Assembly: GCF_021191705.1 (NCBI RefSeq)
Contig: NZ_JAIWPU010000004.1
Location: 1 to 64,000 of the forward strand
DNA: 64,000 nt
Direction of reading: 5' to 3'
Source: Proluteimonas flavola
Lineage (GTDB): Bacteria; Pseudomonadota; Gammaproteobacteria; Xanthomonadales; Xanthomonadaceae
The notes beneath the pieces were generated by a model. It saw only the letters and a list, made by a program, of their open reading frames with translations. It did no database searches and was not told the origin of the DNA. This document shows, piece after piece, positions 52,738 through 62,087 of this stretch (the stretch's first letter is position 1; each line of letters opens with the position of its first letter). Position numbers and translations under genes: made by a program.

Positions 52738-55700
52738 TCACGCCGCCACCCCCACGTCCCGCCCCGCGAACAACCCGTCCAATGCGTTCACCAGTTCCGG
52801 CGCGAAGCGCCACGCCTGCACACCTGGTGCGTCATCACGCGTCGCATCCAGTCCGCGGCAGAACAGATAGCGCACGCCGCCGAAGTCACGCGCGTAGTCG
52901 TAGCCGTCGCCCAGGCGGAAGCGCAGCCAGCGGTGCAGGGCGACGGTGTAGATCAACGCCTGCAGGTCGTACTCGCTGTGCGCCATCGCAGCGTCGAGTT
53001 GCGCGGGGCCGTAGCCGGGCAGGCGGTTGGTCTTGTAGTCGAGCACGTACCAGCGGCCGTCGTGCACGTAGGTCAGATCGATCAGGCCGGTCATCAGGCC
53101 TTCGAGCTGGCGACGCGTGCCGAAACCGCTGCGCGCAGCGAGCACGTCGTGGCGGTGCAGCAGGGCGAGCAGGGCGTCGATGCGTGTGGGCGCAAGCGCG
53201 AACTGGAACTCGATTTCCGGACGGCGCGCATCCGGCGGCACGTCGGCGAGGCGCACGCCTTCGGGCAGGGTGACGGTCAGGGTCTGGCCGACCAGCGGGG
53301 TCAGCACATTGATCCCATCGTCGAGATCGGCATCGGCATAACCGGCGGCGCGCAGGCGCTCTTTGATCACGTCCGCATCGGCTTCTGGCGCAGGCGCATC
53401 GGGCGTCCACGCCGACCACTGCGCGAAGTCGCTGCGTTCGAGCACGTCGTGCAGCACCACGCCGAAGCGCGCACCGGCGAAGCGTGGATCGTAGGCATCG
53501 GTCTCGGACGCTGCATCGGGATCGACGGCGGGCTCGTCCAGACCGCCGGGCGCGGCCTGCGTGGATGCGCTCGACGCGTCGTGGCCGGCCCCAGCATTCG
53601 CCAGCTGGGTGAAGCTGTAGACCCACCAGTCGCTCAGCAGCGAGCGCGTGGCGACGCGCGCGGCCGGCACGGCGTCTTCGGATTCGGGCGGCAGCCACGG
53701 CAGCGACGCGGGTGGCGTCTGCGTGTCGATGCGGATGGCAGCGCCCAGCGTTTCGGCAAGCGCGTCCGGCGCATCGATCATGTGCGCGACCGCGGCCTTC
53801 TCAAAGCCGTAGAACTTCCCGCCCGCGAGCCACAGCGCATGGCGCGCGCGGGTCAGGCCGACGTAGAGCAGGCGCGCGTCTTCGGCGCGCTGCCCGTGCT
53901 GCCAGCGTTGCTTCGCCTCGTTCCAGCCCGAGCGCGACGGCAGCAGTTTCCAGTGCAGGGCGCGGCCGTCGTCGTCGGCCACGGTAACGTGGCGTCCGGC
54001 GTCGCGTGTTTTGCCACCGATGCCGGCGAACGGCAGGAACACCAGCGGATATTCGAGGCCCTTGCTCTTGTGCAGCGTGACCACCTGCACGCGGCGCGCG
54101 TCGGATTCGAGGCGCAGCAGCTGGCTGTCGTCATCGCTGCTGGCGGACGCGATGGCGCGCGACAGCCAGTCGACGAGGCCGTGCAGGCCGAGCGCGTGCG
54201 CCTGCGCCTCCTGCAGCAGTTCGGCGAGTTGCAGATAGTTCGTCAGGCGACGCTCGCCATCGAGCAGGCCAAGCAGGCGGCCCGCATGTCCGGCGCAGAG
54301 ATCGGTGATCAGGGCGAGCGGTCCGCCGCGCTGCAGGCGGTCGCGCCAGCCGAGCGCGGCGAGCTGCCAGCTGCGCAGCGCGTCGCCATCCTCGTCGAGC
54401 GCGGCGACGTGCGTCGCGTCCTCGCCGATCAGCACCGTCGACAGCGCCATGCGCAGGCGGCCGTCGTCGGCGCCGTGCAGCAGCGCGAGCAGAAGCGCAT
54501 GCACGTCGCGTGCTTCGGCCGTCGCGAACAGGCTCTGCTTGCCGGCCGCGACCGCGGGAATGCCGACCATCGCCAGCGCGGCGCGGATGCGCGTGGCCTC
54601 ACTGTGCGAGCGCACCAGCACTGCGATGTCGCCGGGCTGCACCGGGCGGCCCTCGATCAAGGCCGTGCCTGCGCGTGCATCGCTGAGCACGCGGTGGATC
54701 TCGGCGACGCAGGCTTGTGTCGCGAGTTCGCGCGAGCGGCCGGCGCTCCAGGGTTTGACCTTGCCCTTGTGGTCCGGTGGCGGGTCAGGCGCCTGCCATA
54801 AGGTGAGCGCAGGCGCGGGTGCGCCATCGCGCAGATAGTCGTCATCGCGACGCACGCCGCCGGGGCCGACTTCGCGGAAGCGGATGCGGGCGTCGACGAA
54901 TGGCGGATGTCCTGACGCTTCGGCCTGCGCGTAGAGCGCCGCGACCGCGCGCAGCACGCCGGGGCGCGAGCGGAAGTTCAGCGCAAGCGGCGGCGCGAGT
55001 TCGGCCGAGGCCTGCGCGGCGAGATAGGTTTCGACATCGCCGCCGCGGAAACCGTAGATCGCCTGCTTGGGATCGCCGATGACGAACAGCGCCGGCGCGC
55101 CGCTGGCTTCGCCGAACACGCGTTCGAAGATGCGCCACTGGCGCGGATCGGTGTCCTGGAATTCGTCGACCAGCGCGACCCGGTACTGCGCACGCAGCTG
55201 CGCGACCAGCGCATCGGCCTGCGGGCCATCGACGGCATCGGCCACGCGGTCGATCAGATCGTCGTAGGTCTGCACGCGCTGCTGCTGCTTGAAGCGGTCG
55301 ACGCGGGCGCGCGCGTCATCGCGCAGGCGATGCAGCAGTTCGACGCGGCGCGCATCCTGCCATTCGGCGATCTCGTCGAGCGCATCGAGATACGCGGGAA
55401 TCGCATCGCACACGGGCGAGTCCGGCGTCGGTCCCTTTGCGGTCTTGTTGGTCTTCTCGACCAACCGCTCGCGACGCAGATGCGGCAGCTTGGCGTGGTG
55501 AAACGGTGTGTCGTGATCGCCGGCCGCGCACCAGCTGCGCAGATCGGCGAACAGCGCGGTGATCCAGTCGGCCTTGTAGCTGGCGCCGTGCAAAATCCTG
55601 TTGTCGACGGCCTCGATCAGCGACGCGCGGAAGTCGTCGCCATGCGCGTGGAACGCATGCGCGAGCGCGGCACCGGCGGCGCGCAGACGCGGTGCGGGAT

Positions 55701-56343
55701 CGTCGGGCAAATCGGTGAGTGCAGGTCGCAGCACGCGTTCGCGTATCAGCGGCGACAGGTCTCCGGCGAAGGCGCGCGGACCACCGGGCCACAGGGCGAG
55801 CAGATCGTCGGCCGCATCGGGTTCGACGCCATGCGAACGCCACAGATCGGCGGCGATGGCCTCGCGCAATGCGGTGTCGCTGGCCATCAGTTCCGGTGCG
55901 TCGAAGCCCTGCCCGGCTTCCAGCGCATGTTCGCGCAGCACGCGCGCGCAGAAGCCGTGGATGGTGAAGATCGCGGCGAGGTCGATCTCGTCGGCCGCCG
56001 CGCGCAGGCGGCGCCGCAAGGCATCGGCGCTTTCTTCGCCGCGCGCGAGATGCTGGGCGAGCACGGCGCTGGTCAGTGCGGCTTCCGGCGAGGCGTCGTC
56101 GCCGATGTCGGCCTCGACCAGCGCCTCGGCCATCTTCAGGCGCCTGTGGATGCGGCTGCGCAGTTCCTGGGTCGCGGCCTCGGTGAAGGTCACGGCGAGG
56201 ATCTCGCCGACGCGCAGGCCGCCTTCGACGACGAGCCGCACGACCAGCGTCGCCAGCGTGAATGTCTTGCCGGTCCCGGCGGAGGCTTCGATGGCGCGCA
56301 CGCCGTCGAGTGGCAGCAGCAGATAGGGATCGGGGCTGCTCAT
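52738..56343 (-). CDS. recB: Exodeoxyribonuclease V beta subunit RecB
   Basis: RecB is the 3'-5' helicase and the only nuclease of RecBCD. The 1201 residues have UvrD-type motifs: Walker A IEASAGTGKTFTLATL at residues 18-33, ILAVTFTEAATQELRSR, VDEFQDTDPRQW, LNFRSRPGVLRAV, VVTLHKSKGLEYPLVFLPF and LLYVGLTRARHALWLAGG. The C-terminal PD-(D/E)XK nuclease has YVLDYKTNRLPGYG near residue 1100. Its ATG overlaps the recC stop codon (ATGA). It is co-transcribed with recC and, after a repeat-filled gap, possibly recD. Confidence 0.96.
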   Translation of the reverse strand: MSSPDPYLLLPLDGVRAIEASAGTGKTFTLATLVVRLVVEGGLRVGEILAVTFTEAATQELRSRIHRRLKMAEALVEADIGDDASPEAALTSAVLAQHLARGEESADALRRRLRAAADEIDLAAIFTIHGFCARVLREHALEAGQGFDAPELMASDTALREAIAADLWRSHGVEPDAADDLLALWPGGPRAFAGDLSPLIRERVLRPALTDLPDDPAPRLRAAGAALAHAFHAHGDDFRASLIEAVDNRILHGASYKADWITALFADLRSWCAAGDHDTPFHHAKLPHLRRERLVEKTNKTAKGPTPDSPVCDAIPAYLDALDEIAEWQDARRVELLHRLRDDARARVDRFKQQQRVQTYDDLIDRVADAVDGPQADALVAQLRAQYRVALVDEFQDTDPRQWRIFERVFGEASGAPALFVIGDPKQAIYGFRGGDVETYLAAQASAELAPPLALNFRSRPGVLRAVAALYAQAEASGHPPFVDARIRFREVGPGGVRRDDDYLRDGAPAPALTLWQAPDPPPDHKGKVKPWSAGRSRELATQACVAEIHRVLSDARAGTALIEGRPVQPGDIAVLVRSHSEATRIRAALAMVGIPAVAAGKQSLFATAEARDVHALLLALLHGADDGRLRMALSTVLIGEDATHVAALDEDGDALRSWQLAALGWRDRLQRGGPLALITDLCAGHAGRLLGLLDGERRLTNYLQLAELLQEAQAHALGLHGLVDWLSRAIASASSDDDSQLLRLESDARRVQVVTLHKSKGLEYPLVFLPFAGIGGKTRDAGRHVTVADDDGRALHWKLLPSRSGWNEAKQRWQHGQRAEDARLLYVGLTRARHALWLAGGKFYGFEKAAVAHMIDAPDALAETLGAAIRIDTQTPPASLPWLPPESEDAVPAARVATRSLLSDWWVYSFTQLANAGAGHDASSASTQAAPGGLDEPAVDPDAASETDAYDPRFAGARFGVVLHDVLERSDFAQWSAWTPDAPAPEADADVIKERLRAAGYADADLDDGINVLTPLVGQTLTVTLPEGVRLADVPPDARRPEIEFQFALAPTRIDALLALLHRHDVLAARSGFGTRRQLEGLMTGLIDLTYVHDGRWYVLDYKTNRLPGYGPAQLDAAMAHSEYDLQALIYTVALHRWLRFRLGDGYDYARDFGGVRYLFCRGLDATRDDAPGVQAWRFAPELVNALDGLFAGRDVGVAA

Positions 56344-59300
56344 TCCGATTCCTCCACGTCGAGTTCCGCGGCGAGCGCGCGCAGCGCGTCGGGATCGGTG
56401 CCGCCGTAGACCATGCCGGAGACGACCGCACTGAAGACCGTCATCGCCTGATCGACGAACGCGAGCTGCGTGGCCTCGTCGGTGAACGGATCGCGCCCGC
56501 GCAACGCGAGGCGCAGGGCTTCGGTATTGCCTTCGCCCCAGCTGCGGTCGCTGCCGTGCCACTTCTTCGCCGCGTTCTGGAGGCCGCGTTCGAGCGTCGG
56601 CGCGTTGAAGAGTTCCCAGCCGCTGTAGGGCGCGAACGGCAACGGCGTACGCAGGCCCTGGGCGCGCAGTGCGATCAGATGCGCGAGCAGGGCGCGGGCC
56701 TCGTGTGGTGCGAGCGTGGCGCGCGTGTGCGGACCGGGGCCCGCATCGCCGCCATCGAGGAACTGCACCAGCGGCGTCTCGAGTCCGGCCGCGCTGGCGA
56801 GCAGCCAGTCGAGGCCATCGCGGATCGACGAGTTGCCGTTCGGCGCGTCGAAGCGGATGCGCGCGATGCCGTGCGGATACACATCGGCGAGTCGCCCGTG
56901 CAGGCGCATCCCATCGATGTCGGCCTCGAGTCTCGGCGCATCGGCGACCGCATCGCCACGCCATGCGCGGAACGCCTCGGCGTAACCGTCGACTTCGCGC
57001 CGTACCGCTTCGAGCGTGCGACGCCCCAGCGGTCCGGATGGCAACAAACCGCGTGCGCGCAGCAGTGCCTGCGTGGTCGCATCGTCGTCGCCGCGCAGAC
57101 GCGCTTCGAACACAGCGCGCTGCAGCTGCTGCTTCGCCAGGCCGCGGCCTGGCGCGAGCAACGGTTCGACATCGCCTTCGAGCGTGTCGACTTCGGCCAG
57201 CCGCATGCCCAGCCGCTGGCGCAGGAAGGTCTCGGTCGGCGCCTGCAGGAACCGGCGCAGCGCATCGAGCGACAGCGCGTCGTCCGCCTCTTCGATGGGC
57301 GGCAGCACGGTGCCGTCGAACCACGCCGGCAAGGCGACACGGCGCTGCACCGGCTGCGATGCAGCCTGCCACCACTGCTGGCGGTACGAGAACCGGCGCG
57401 GCTCATCGCCGGCGCCGAACGCCGCGGGCGCGAACGGCTGTAGCGGGTGATGCACGACGAGACCGGCTGCCGCGTGTGCACCCGGCGCGTGCTGCGCATC
57501 GGCGGCGGCCAGCAATTCGGTGACCAGCACCGAAGGCTCGCGCACGCTGCCGTCGCGCGGATCCGCGCCCTGGTAGCTGATGTAGAACACGTCCTGCGCG
57601 GCGGCGAACAGCTGCAGGAACAGGAAGCGGTCGTCGTCGCGCGTGCTGCGGTCGCCGATCTGTCGTCGATCGGTGCCGAGTTCGGCAGTCAGGCGATTCA
57701 AGCCAGCTGCGGAATCGCGACGCGGAAAGTCGCCGTCGTCCATGCCGAGCAGACAGATCGCGCGGAACGGCAGCAGGCGCATCGGCACCATGCGGCCAAC
57801 GCTGACGCCGCCGGTCAGTAACGGCGCGCGCGTATCGGCCTCGCCGAGGACGGCGGCGAAATGCGCGCGCACGGCCTCCGACGGCACCGGTGCATCGAAA
57901 CCGGCGCGCTTGGCATCGGCGGCGAAGGCATCGATGAGGCTGCGCAGGCGATCGAGCGCGCGCTGGGTCGCGGGCACGGACGGCGGTTTCGGCAGCAGTG
58001 CGTCCAGCAGGCGCAGCAGGCGATCGCGCCAGGCGTCGGGCGGCATCGCGTCGCCGAGGTCCTGCGCATGGCGTGCGAGCACGCGCAGCAGGCGGATCAG
58101 CGTGTCGAGCGCATCGAGCGCGCTGCCTTCGAGTTCCGGCAATGGCGCGATGAGGTGTCCCGACGCCGTCGCGATCGGTGCATCGCTGCCGCTGGCGTGT
58201 CCGAGCAGCAGGCGGTCGAGCGCGAACGCCCAGGTGTAGGCATCGTCGGCCGGCGCATCGAGGCGCGCGCGATGCGCGGCGTCGATGCCCCAGCGCGCAC
58301 CGGCCGCGAACAGCCACGCATGCAGCCGCGCGAACGCGCCGGCATCGAGCCCGGCGGACTCGGCCAGCGGCGGACTCGCCAGCAGGTCCAGCGTTTCCTC
58401 CAGGCCGAAACGCGCGACCGGCAGTGCGAGCAGGCGCAGGAAGACGTCGGCCAGCGATTCGCCGGCGAGCGGGCTGGCATCGGCGAGTGCGTAGGGAATT
58501 GCCTGATTGAAGCCGGAGTCCTCGCGGCCGCGACCGCCGAACACCGCATCGAGATACGGGATGTAGGGATCGATGTCCGGCGCCAGCACCGCGACGTCGC
58601 GCGGCTGCAGCGGCGGATCGAAGCGCGGATCCTCGAACAGGGCGCGCAGCTGGTCGTGCAGTACCTGCAGTTCGCGCAGACGCGTGTGGCAGGCATGCAC
58701 CTGCAGGCTGGGATCGTCGCGTCGCAGTGCGGGCAGACGCGTGCGCGGATCAAACGTGGTCGGCGTCAGCGGCGGTGACGGCAGCCGCTGGAACAGGTCC
58801 GACTGCAAGCGCCGCAGCAGGCTGCCGTGCAGCGCGCCGCCGCCTTCACCGGGATCGGCATCGCTGCGCAGTTCGACATCGGGATGCACGACTTCGTAGC
58901 TGCCGAGCACGGCCATGAAATCGCGGCCGGCGTGGCCCCAGGCCTGCAGCAACGGATTCTCGGTGCGTGCGGCCTCGGCGCCGCCGGCGCGCACGCGCTG
59001 CAGATCGCCCCAGTAGTCGCGGCTGGGCGAGGGCACGTAGACATGCAGCGTGCCGACGCGCGCCTGCGTGGCGAGCACGCGCAGCACGTCGGGCGAGACG
59101 TTGAGCGTGGCGAACGCGAACAGCCGCGGCGGCAGGCCGACGGGCAACGGCGCGCCGGCGCTTTCGAAGCGGTCGAGATACTGCTGGATGCGCCGCGCGC
59201 GATGCTGGCGGCCGCGCGCGATGCGCCGCCACAGGATGGCCTGCGGATCGTCGGCATCCGCGCCCGCTTCCCAGCGCAGCAGCCAGTCGCGGCGCCAGGC

Positions 59301-59759
59301 CTGGTACTTCTCGAACACCGAGGCGAGTTCGCCGGCCAGCGCCCATGGCCGCAGCGGATCGTTGCCGTCGACGTGCGCGCGCAGCGCGGCGAGCGCGGGC
59401 TGGGCGAGGAATGACGGATCGGTCAGCGCGGCATACAGATGCCAGCGCAGCGCGGCGGCATCGAGTTCATCGTCGGCGGGACCGGGAACCTGCCCCGGAC
59501 TTGATCCGGGGTTCGCCGCCAGCGCACGGCCGACGAATTCGCCGGGCGTCACGAACTCCAGATTCGCGGCGACGCCGTGTTCGGCGGCGAGCGTGGCCTG
59601 CAGCCAGCGCCGCATCGCGACCTGCGGGATCAGCACCACGTCCGGCGTCAGCAGCGACTGCCCGGGCGCCGGCGTGCGCAGCGCATGCGCCATCAGGCCC
59701 GCCAGCACCTCCAACGCGTTGGAGTGGTAGAGGCGGAAGTCGGCTGCGGCATCGGGCAT
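56340..59759 (-). CDS. recC: Exodeoxyribonuclease V gamma subunit RecC
   Basis: RecC scans for Chi and holds the RecBCD complex together; it has dead helicase and nuclease domains. The 1139 residues show the family blocks FRLYHSNALEVLAGLMA at the N-terminus, WALAGELASVFEKYQAWR, LFAFATLNVSPDVLRVL, DVAVLAPDIDPYIPYLDAVF and FRAICLLGMDDGDFPRRDS. About residues 82-93 (NPGSSPGQVPG) are translated from an intergenic-type palindrome inserted in frame. The start MPDAAADFRLYHSN was chosen because upstream codons are repeat sequence. recB starts inside its stop codon. Confidence 0.95.
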   Translation of the reverse strand: MPDAAADFRLYHSNALEVLAGLMAHALRTPAPGQSLLTPDVVLIPQVAMRRWLQATLAAEHGVAANLEFVTPGEFVGRALAANPGSSPGQVPGPADDELDAAALRWHLYAALTDPSFLAQPALAALRAHVDGNDPLRPWALAGELASVFEKYQAWRRDWLLRWEAGADADDPQAILWRRIARGRQHRARRIQQYLDRFESAGAPLPVGLPPRLFAFATLNVSPDVLRVLATQARVGTLHVYVPSPSRDYWGDLQRVRAGGAEAARTENPLLQAWGHAGRDFMAVLGSYEVVHPDVELRSDADPGEGGGALHGSLLRRLQSDLFQRLPSPPLTPTTFDPRTRLPALRRDDPSLQVHACHTRLRELQVLHDQLRALFEDPRFDPPLQPRDVAVLAPDIDPYIPYLDAVFGGRGREDSGFNQAIPYALADASPLAGESLADVFLRLLALPVARFGLEETLDLLASPPLAESAGLDAGAFARLHAWLFAAGARWGIDAAHRARLDAPADDAYTWAFALDRLLLGHASGSDAPIATASGHLIAPLPELEGSALDALDTLIRLLRVLARHAQDLGDAMPPDAWRDRLLRLLDALLPKPPSVPATQRALDRLRSLIDAFAADAKRAGFDAPVPSEAVRAHFAAVLGEADTRAPLLTGGVSVGRMVPMRLLPFRAICLLGMDDGDFPRRDSAAGLNRLTAELGTDRRQIGDRSTRDDDRFLFLQLFAAAQDVFYISYQGADPRDGSVREPSVLVTELLAAADAQHAPGAHAAAGLVVHHPLQPFAPAAFGAGDEPRRFSYRQQWWQAASQPVQRRVALPAWFDGTVLPPIEEADDALSLDALRRFLQAPTETFLRQRLGMRLAEVDTLEGDVEPLLAPGRGLAKQQLQRAVFEARLRGDDDATTQALLRARGLLPSGPLGRRTLEAVRREVDGYAEAFRAWRGDAVADAPRLEADIDGMRLHGRLADVYPHGIARIRFDAPNGNSSIRDGLDWLLASAAGLETPLVQFLDGGDAGPGPHTRATLAPHEARALLAHLIALRAQGLRTPLPFAPYSGWELFNAPTLERGLQNAAKKWHGSDRSWGEGNTEALRLALRGRDPFTDEATQLAFVDQAMTVFSAVVSGMVYGGTDPDALRALAAELDVEESE
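59493..59511. repeat. Palindromic repeat inside recC
   Basis: CCCCGGA-CTTGA-TCCGGGG, a 7-bp-arm palindrome, is the same as the intergenic copy at 8336-8354 except for the loop. It lies in the recC frame as SSPGQVPG-type codons. Confidence 0.8.
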
Positions 59760-60318
59760 CCGGCCATGATGCCGGAGCGGGATCGCAGGAGGCGATACGG
59801 GGTGCGCGCCCGCATGTCGGGGGCGGTGCGGCCTGCCTTCGACCGCGATCGCGCGAAGTCGCTGGGCCCCGGCCTTCGCCGGGGCGACGGCATGCATACG
59901 CGTGGATCCTTATCCCGGCCCATCGAGCTTCAGACTTTTCTCGTCATCCCAGCGCACGCTGGGATCCATTTTGATCTGTGGGCTTTTGCTCGCTTACTTC
60001 AGAACAGCAATGGACCGCAGCTTGATCGGACATGCGTCTGTTGGAGCTGCTGGGGCGACGGAGCACTGATTGCCTGACTCGCCCGGCATCTCCCAGCGGC
60101 ATTCGACAGACAGGTGCCTTTCCGATGCCGTCGCGATGTCGGGTTCGCGGTCGGAACGGCGCGCAGTCGTGCCGGCCGGGACACTCCGCCCCGCCGCCGG
60201 GACAATTCCTGTACTCGCCAGTACAGCGACTGGGTTAAGATTCAGTGTGTGCCCGCCATCCTCTGCGGGTTTCGCGCGCCAACCGCCGCGCGCCTTCCCC
60301 CGTTTCCCTGCGAACCGA
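59760..60318. other. Intergenic region between recC and the mla operon
   Basis: No gene is supported in these 559 bp. It contains two dispersed repeats: the GAAGTCGCTGGGCCCCGGCC element (about 59858-59895), identical in its left half to the one inside recD, and TCATCCCAGCGCACGCTGGGATCC (59944-59967). The right end holds the mla promoter region with a palindrome at 60209-60226 and TAAGAT (60236-60241) as a possible -10. Confidence 0.6.
60209..60226. promoter_or_regulatory. Operator-like palindrome upstream of mlaF
   Basis: CTGTAC-TCGCCA-GTACAG has perfect 6-bp arms and lies just upstream of the possible -10 TAAGAT (60236-60241), covering the -35 region. That is where a TetR-type repressor would bind. 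No regulator gene is adjacent. Confidence 0.4.
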
Positions 60319-61113
60319 ATGCCCGACGCCACCGCCCCCGCCGTGCTGCTGCGCGATGTCCGCCTCGACCGCGGCGGGCGCACGATCCTGTCCGGCATCG
60401 ACCTCACGGTGCCGCGCGGCAGCGTGACCGCGGTGCTGGGCCCGTCGGGCAGCGGCAAGTCGACGCTGCTCTCGGCGCTGACCGGCGAACTGGTACCGGC
60501 TGCCGGCACGGTCGAAGTCTTCGGCCAGCGCGTGCCCACCCGCACGCGCGAACTGCTGGACCTGCGCAAGGGCATCGGCGTGCTGCTGCAGGGCAACGGC
60601 CTGCTGACCGATCTGACCGCAGGCGAGAACATCGCGCTGCCGCTGCGGCTGCACACCAAGCTGCCGAAACCGGTGATCGCGCGTCTGGTCGCGATGAAGC
60701 TGCAGGCGGTCGGCCTGCGGACCGCCGTCGACCTGTATCCGCGCGAGCTGTCGGGCGGCATGGCGCGTCGCGTCGCCCTGGCGCGCGCGCTGGCGCTCGA
60801 TCCGCCGTTGATGATCTACGACGAGCCGCTGACCGGGCTGGACCCGATCGCCTCGGGTGTGATCATGAGCCTGATCGGCCGCCTCAACGCCTCGCTCGGG
60901 CTGACCAGCATCATCGTCACCCACCATGTGCACGAAACGCTGCCGGTGGCCGACCACGCCATCGTGATCGCCAACGGCCGCATCGTCTTCCAGGGCACGC
61001 CGGCGCAGCTCGAGGCCAGCACCGATCCGCTGGTGCGCCAGTTCCTGCGCGGCGAGCCGGACGGCCCGATCGCATTCGACCGCGGCGATCTCGCCCGCCA
61101 GAAGGTGGCGTGA
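60319..61113 (+). CDS. mlaF: Phospholipid ABC transporter ATPase MlaF
   Basis: This encodes 264 residues of the ABC ATPase superfamily, the motor of the Mla system that moves phospholipids between the inner and outer membranes. Walker A LGPSGSGKSTLLSAL, the Q-loop LLQGNGLLTDLT, signature YPRELSGGMARRVALARAL, Walker B LMIYDEPLTGLDP and the switch His in VTHHVHE are all present. LFTDMT/VFENVA-like LLTDLTAGENIALPL is typical of MlaF. It is the first gene of mlaFEDCB; 160 bp including a repeat separate it from mlaE. Confidence 0.93.
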   Translation: MPDATAPAVLLRDVRLDRGGRTILSGIDLTVPRGSVTAVLGPSGSGKSTLLSALTGELVPAAGTVEVFGQRVPTRTRELLDLRKGIGVLLQGNGLLTDLTAGENIALPLRLHTKLPKPVIARLVAMKLQAVGLRTAVDLYPRELSGGMARRVALARALALDPPLMIYDEPLTGLDPIASGVIMSLIGRLNASLGLTSIIVTHHVHETLPVADHAIVIANGRIVFQGTPAQLEASTDPLVRQFLRGEPDGPIAFDRGDLARQKVA

Positions 61114-61127
61114 TGGATACCCGTTTC

Positions 61128-61259
61128 GTGGGAGCGGCCTCGGCCGCGATGGGCGTTGCCGGGCAAGCCTGTGGCAGCGGCCCTGGTCGCGATGCGGACC
61201 TGGCGGGCGGCCTGTCGCGCGCAAGCGCGCTCCCACGAGTGCCCCCTATGCGCTCCCAC
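61128..61259. repeat. Dispersed GTGGGAGC-type repeat inside the mla operon
   Basis: GTGGGAGCGGCCTCGGCCGCGATGGGC opens the element, and GCGCGCAAGCGCGCTCCCAC closes it. A further CGCTCCCAC lies at 61251-61259. It resembles the element at 5049-5117 and fills most of the mlaF-mlaE gap. Confidence 0.75.
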
Positions 61260-61273
61260 CGGAGAACTGCACG

Positions 61274-62017
61274 ATGACCGCCGCGATCCGCTCGCTCGGC
61301 CGCGCCGGGATGTTCTCGCTGTCGGTGCTGCGCGCGTCGAAGCCCACGGCCGATTTCTTCGCCGAGCTGGTCCGCGAGATCTACAAGATCGGCGGCCGCT
61401 CCCTGCCGATCATCGCGGTCGGCGGCGCCTTCGTCGGCCTGTCGCTGACCCTGCTGGGCTACCGCGCGCTGGAGACCTACGGCGCCAGCAACCAGGTCAG
61501 CGTGCTGATCGGTCTGGGCCTGTACCGCGAACTGGCCCCGGTGCTGACCGCGCTGCTGTTCGTCGGTCGCGCCGGCAGTTCGATCTCCGCCGAACTGGGC
61601 CTGATGCGCGCCACCGACCAGATCACCGCGCTCGGCCTGATGGCGATCGATCCGGTAGCCAAGGTCGTCGCGCCGCGCTTCTGGGCGGCGGTGATCTGCG
61701 TGCCGCTGCTGACCGCGTTCTTCTGCAGCCTGGCGCTGTCGGCGAGCTGGTTCCAGGCGGTGCAGGTGCTGGGCATCGACAACGGCATGTTCTGGCAGTC
61801 GATGCAGGATGCGGTCGATTTCCGCCACGACTTCCTCACCGCGTTCGTGAAGTCGGCGGTGTTCGGCGGCACAGCGGCGCTGGTCGCGTCCTACGTCGGC
61901 TTCCACGCCGAGCCGACGATCGAGGGCACCTCGGTCGCGACGACGCGCGCGGTGGTCAACGCCTCGCTGCTGGTGCTGATGTTCAATTTCGTGATGTCCG
62001 CCTTCCTGTTCCGCTGA
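61274..62017 (+). CDS. mlaE: Phospholipid ABC transporter permease MlaE
   Basis: This encodes 247 residues of the MlaE permease family with five to six transmembrane helices. Signatures are VREIYKIGGRSLPIIAVGGA, GLYRELAPVLTALLFVGRAG, SSISAELGLMRATDQITAL and DPVAKVVAPRFWA. It forms the inner-membrane core with MlaF, MlaD and MlaB. The preceding repeat element separates it from mlaF, while mlaD follows after 70 bp. Confidence 0.95.
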   Translation: MTAAIRSLGRAGMFSLSVLRASKPTADFFAELVREIYKIGGRSLPIIAVGGAFVGLSLTLLGYRALETYGASNQVSVLIGLGLYRELAPVLTALLFVGRAGSSISAELGLMRATDQITALGLMAIDPVAKVVAPRFWAAVICVPLLTAFFCSLALSASWFQAVQVLGIDNGMFWQSMQDAVDFRHDFLTAFVKSAVFGGTAALVASYVGFHAEPTIEGTSVATTRAVVNASLLVLMFNFVMSAFLFR

Positions 62018-62087
62018 TGTCGGCGGCCTGAACGCCGATTCCTTCTTTCACCGCCACGCCCGGCGGTCCGCTGCAAAGGTGACACCC

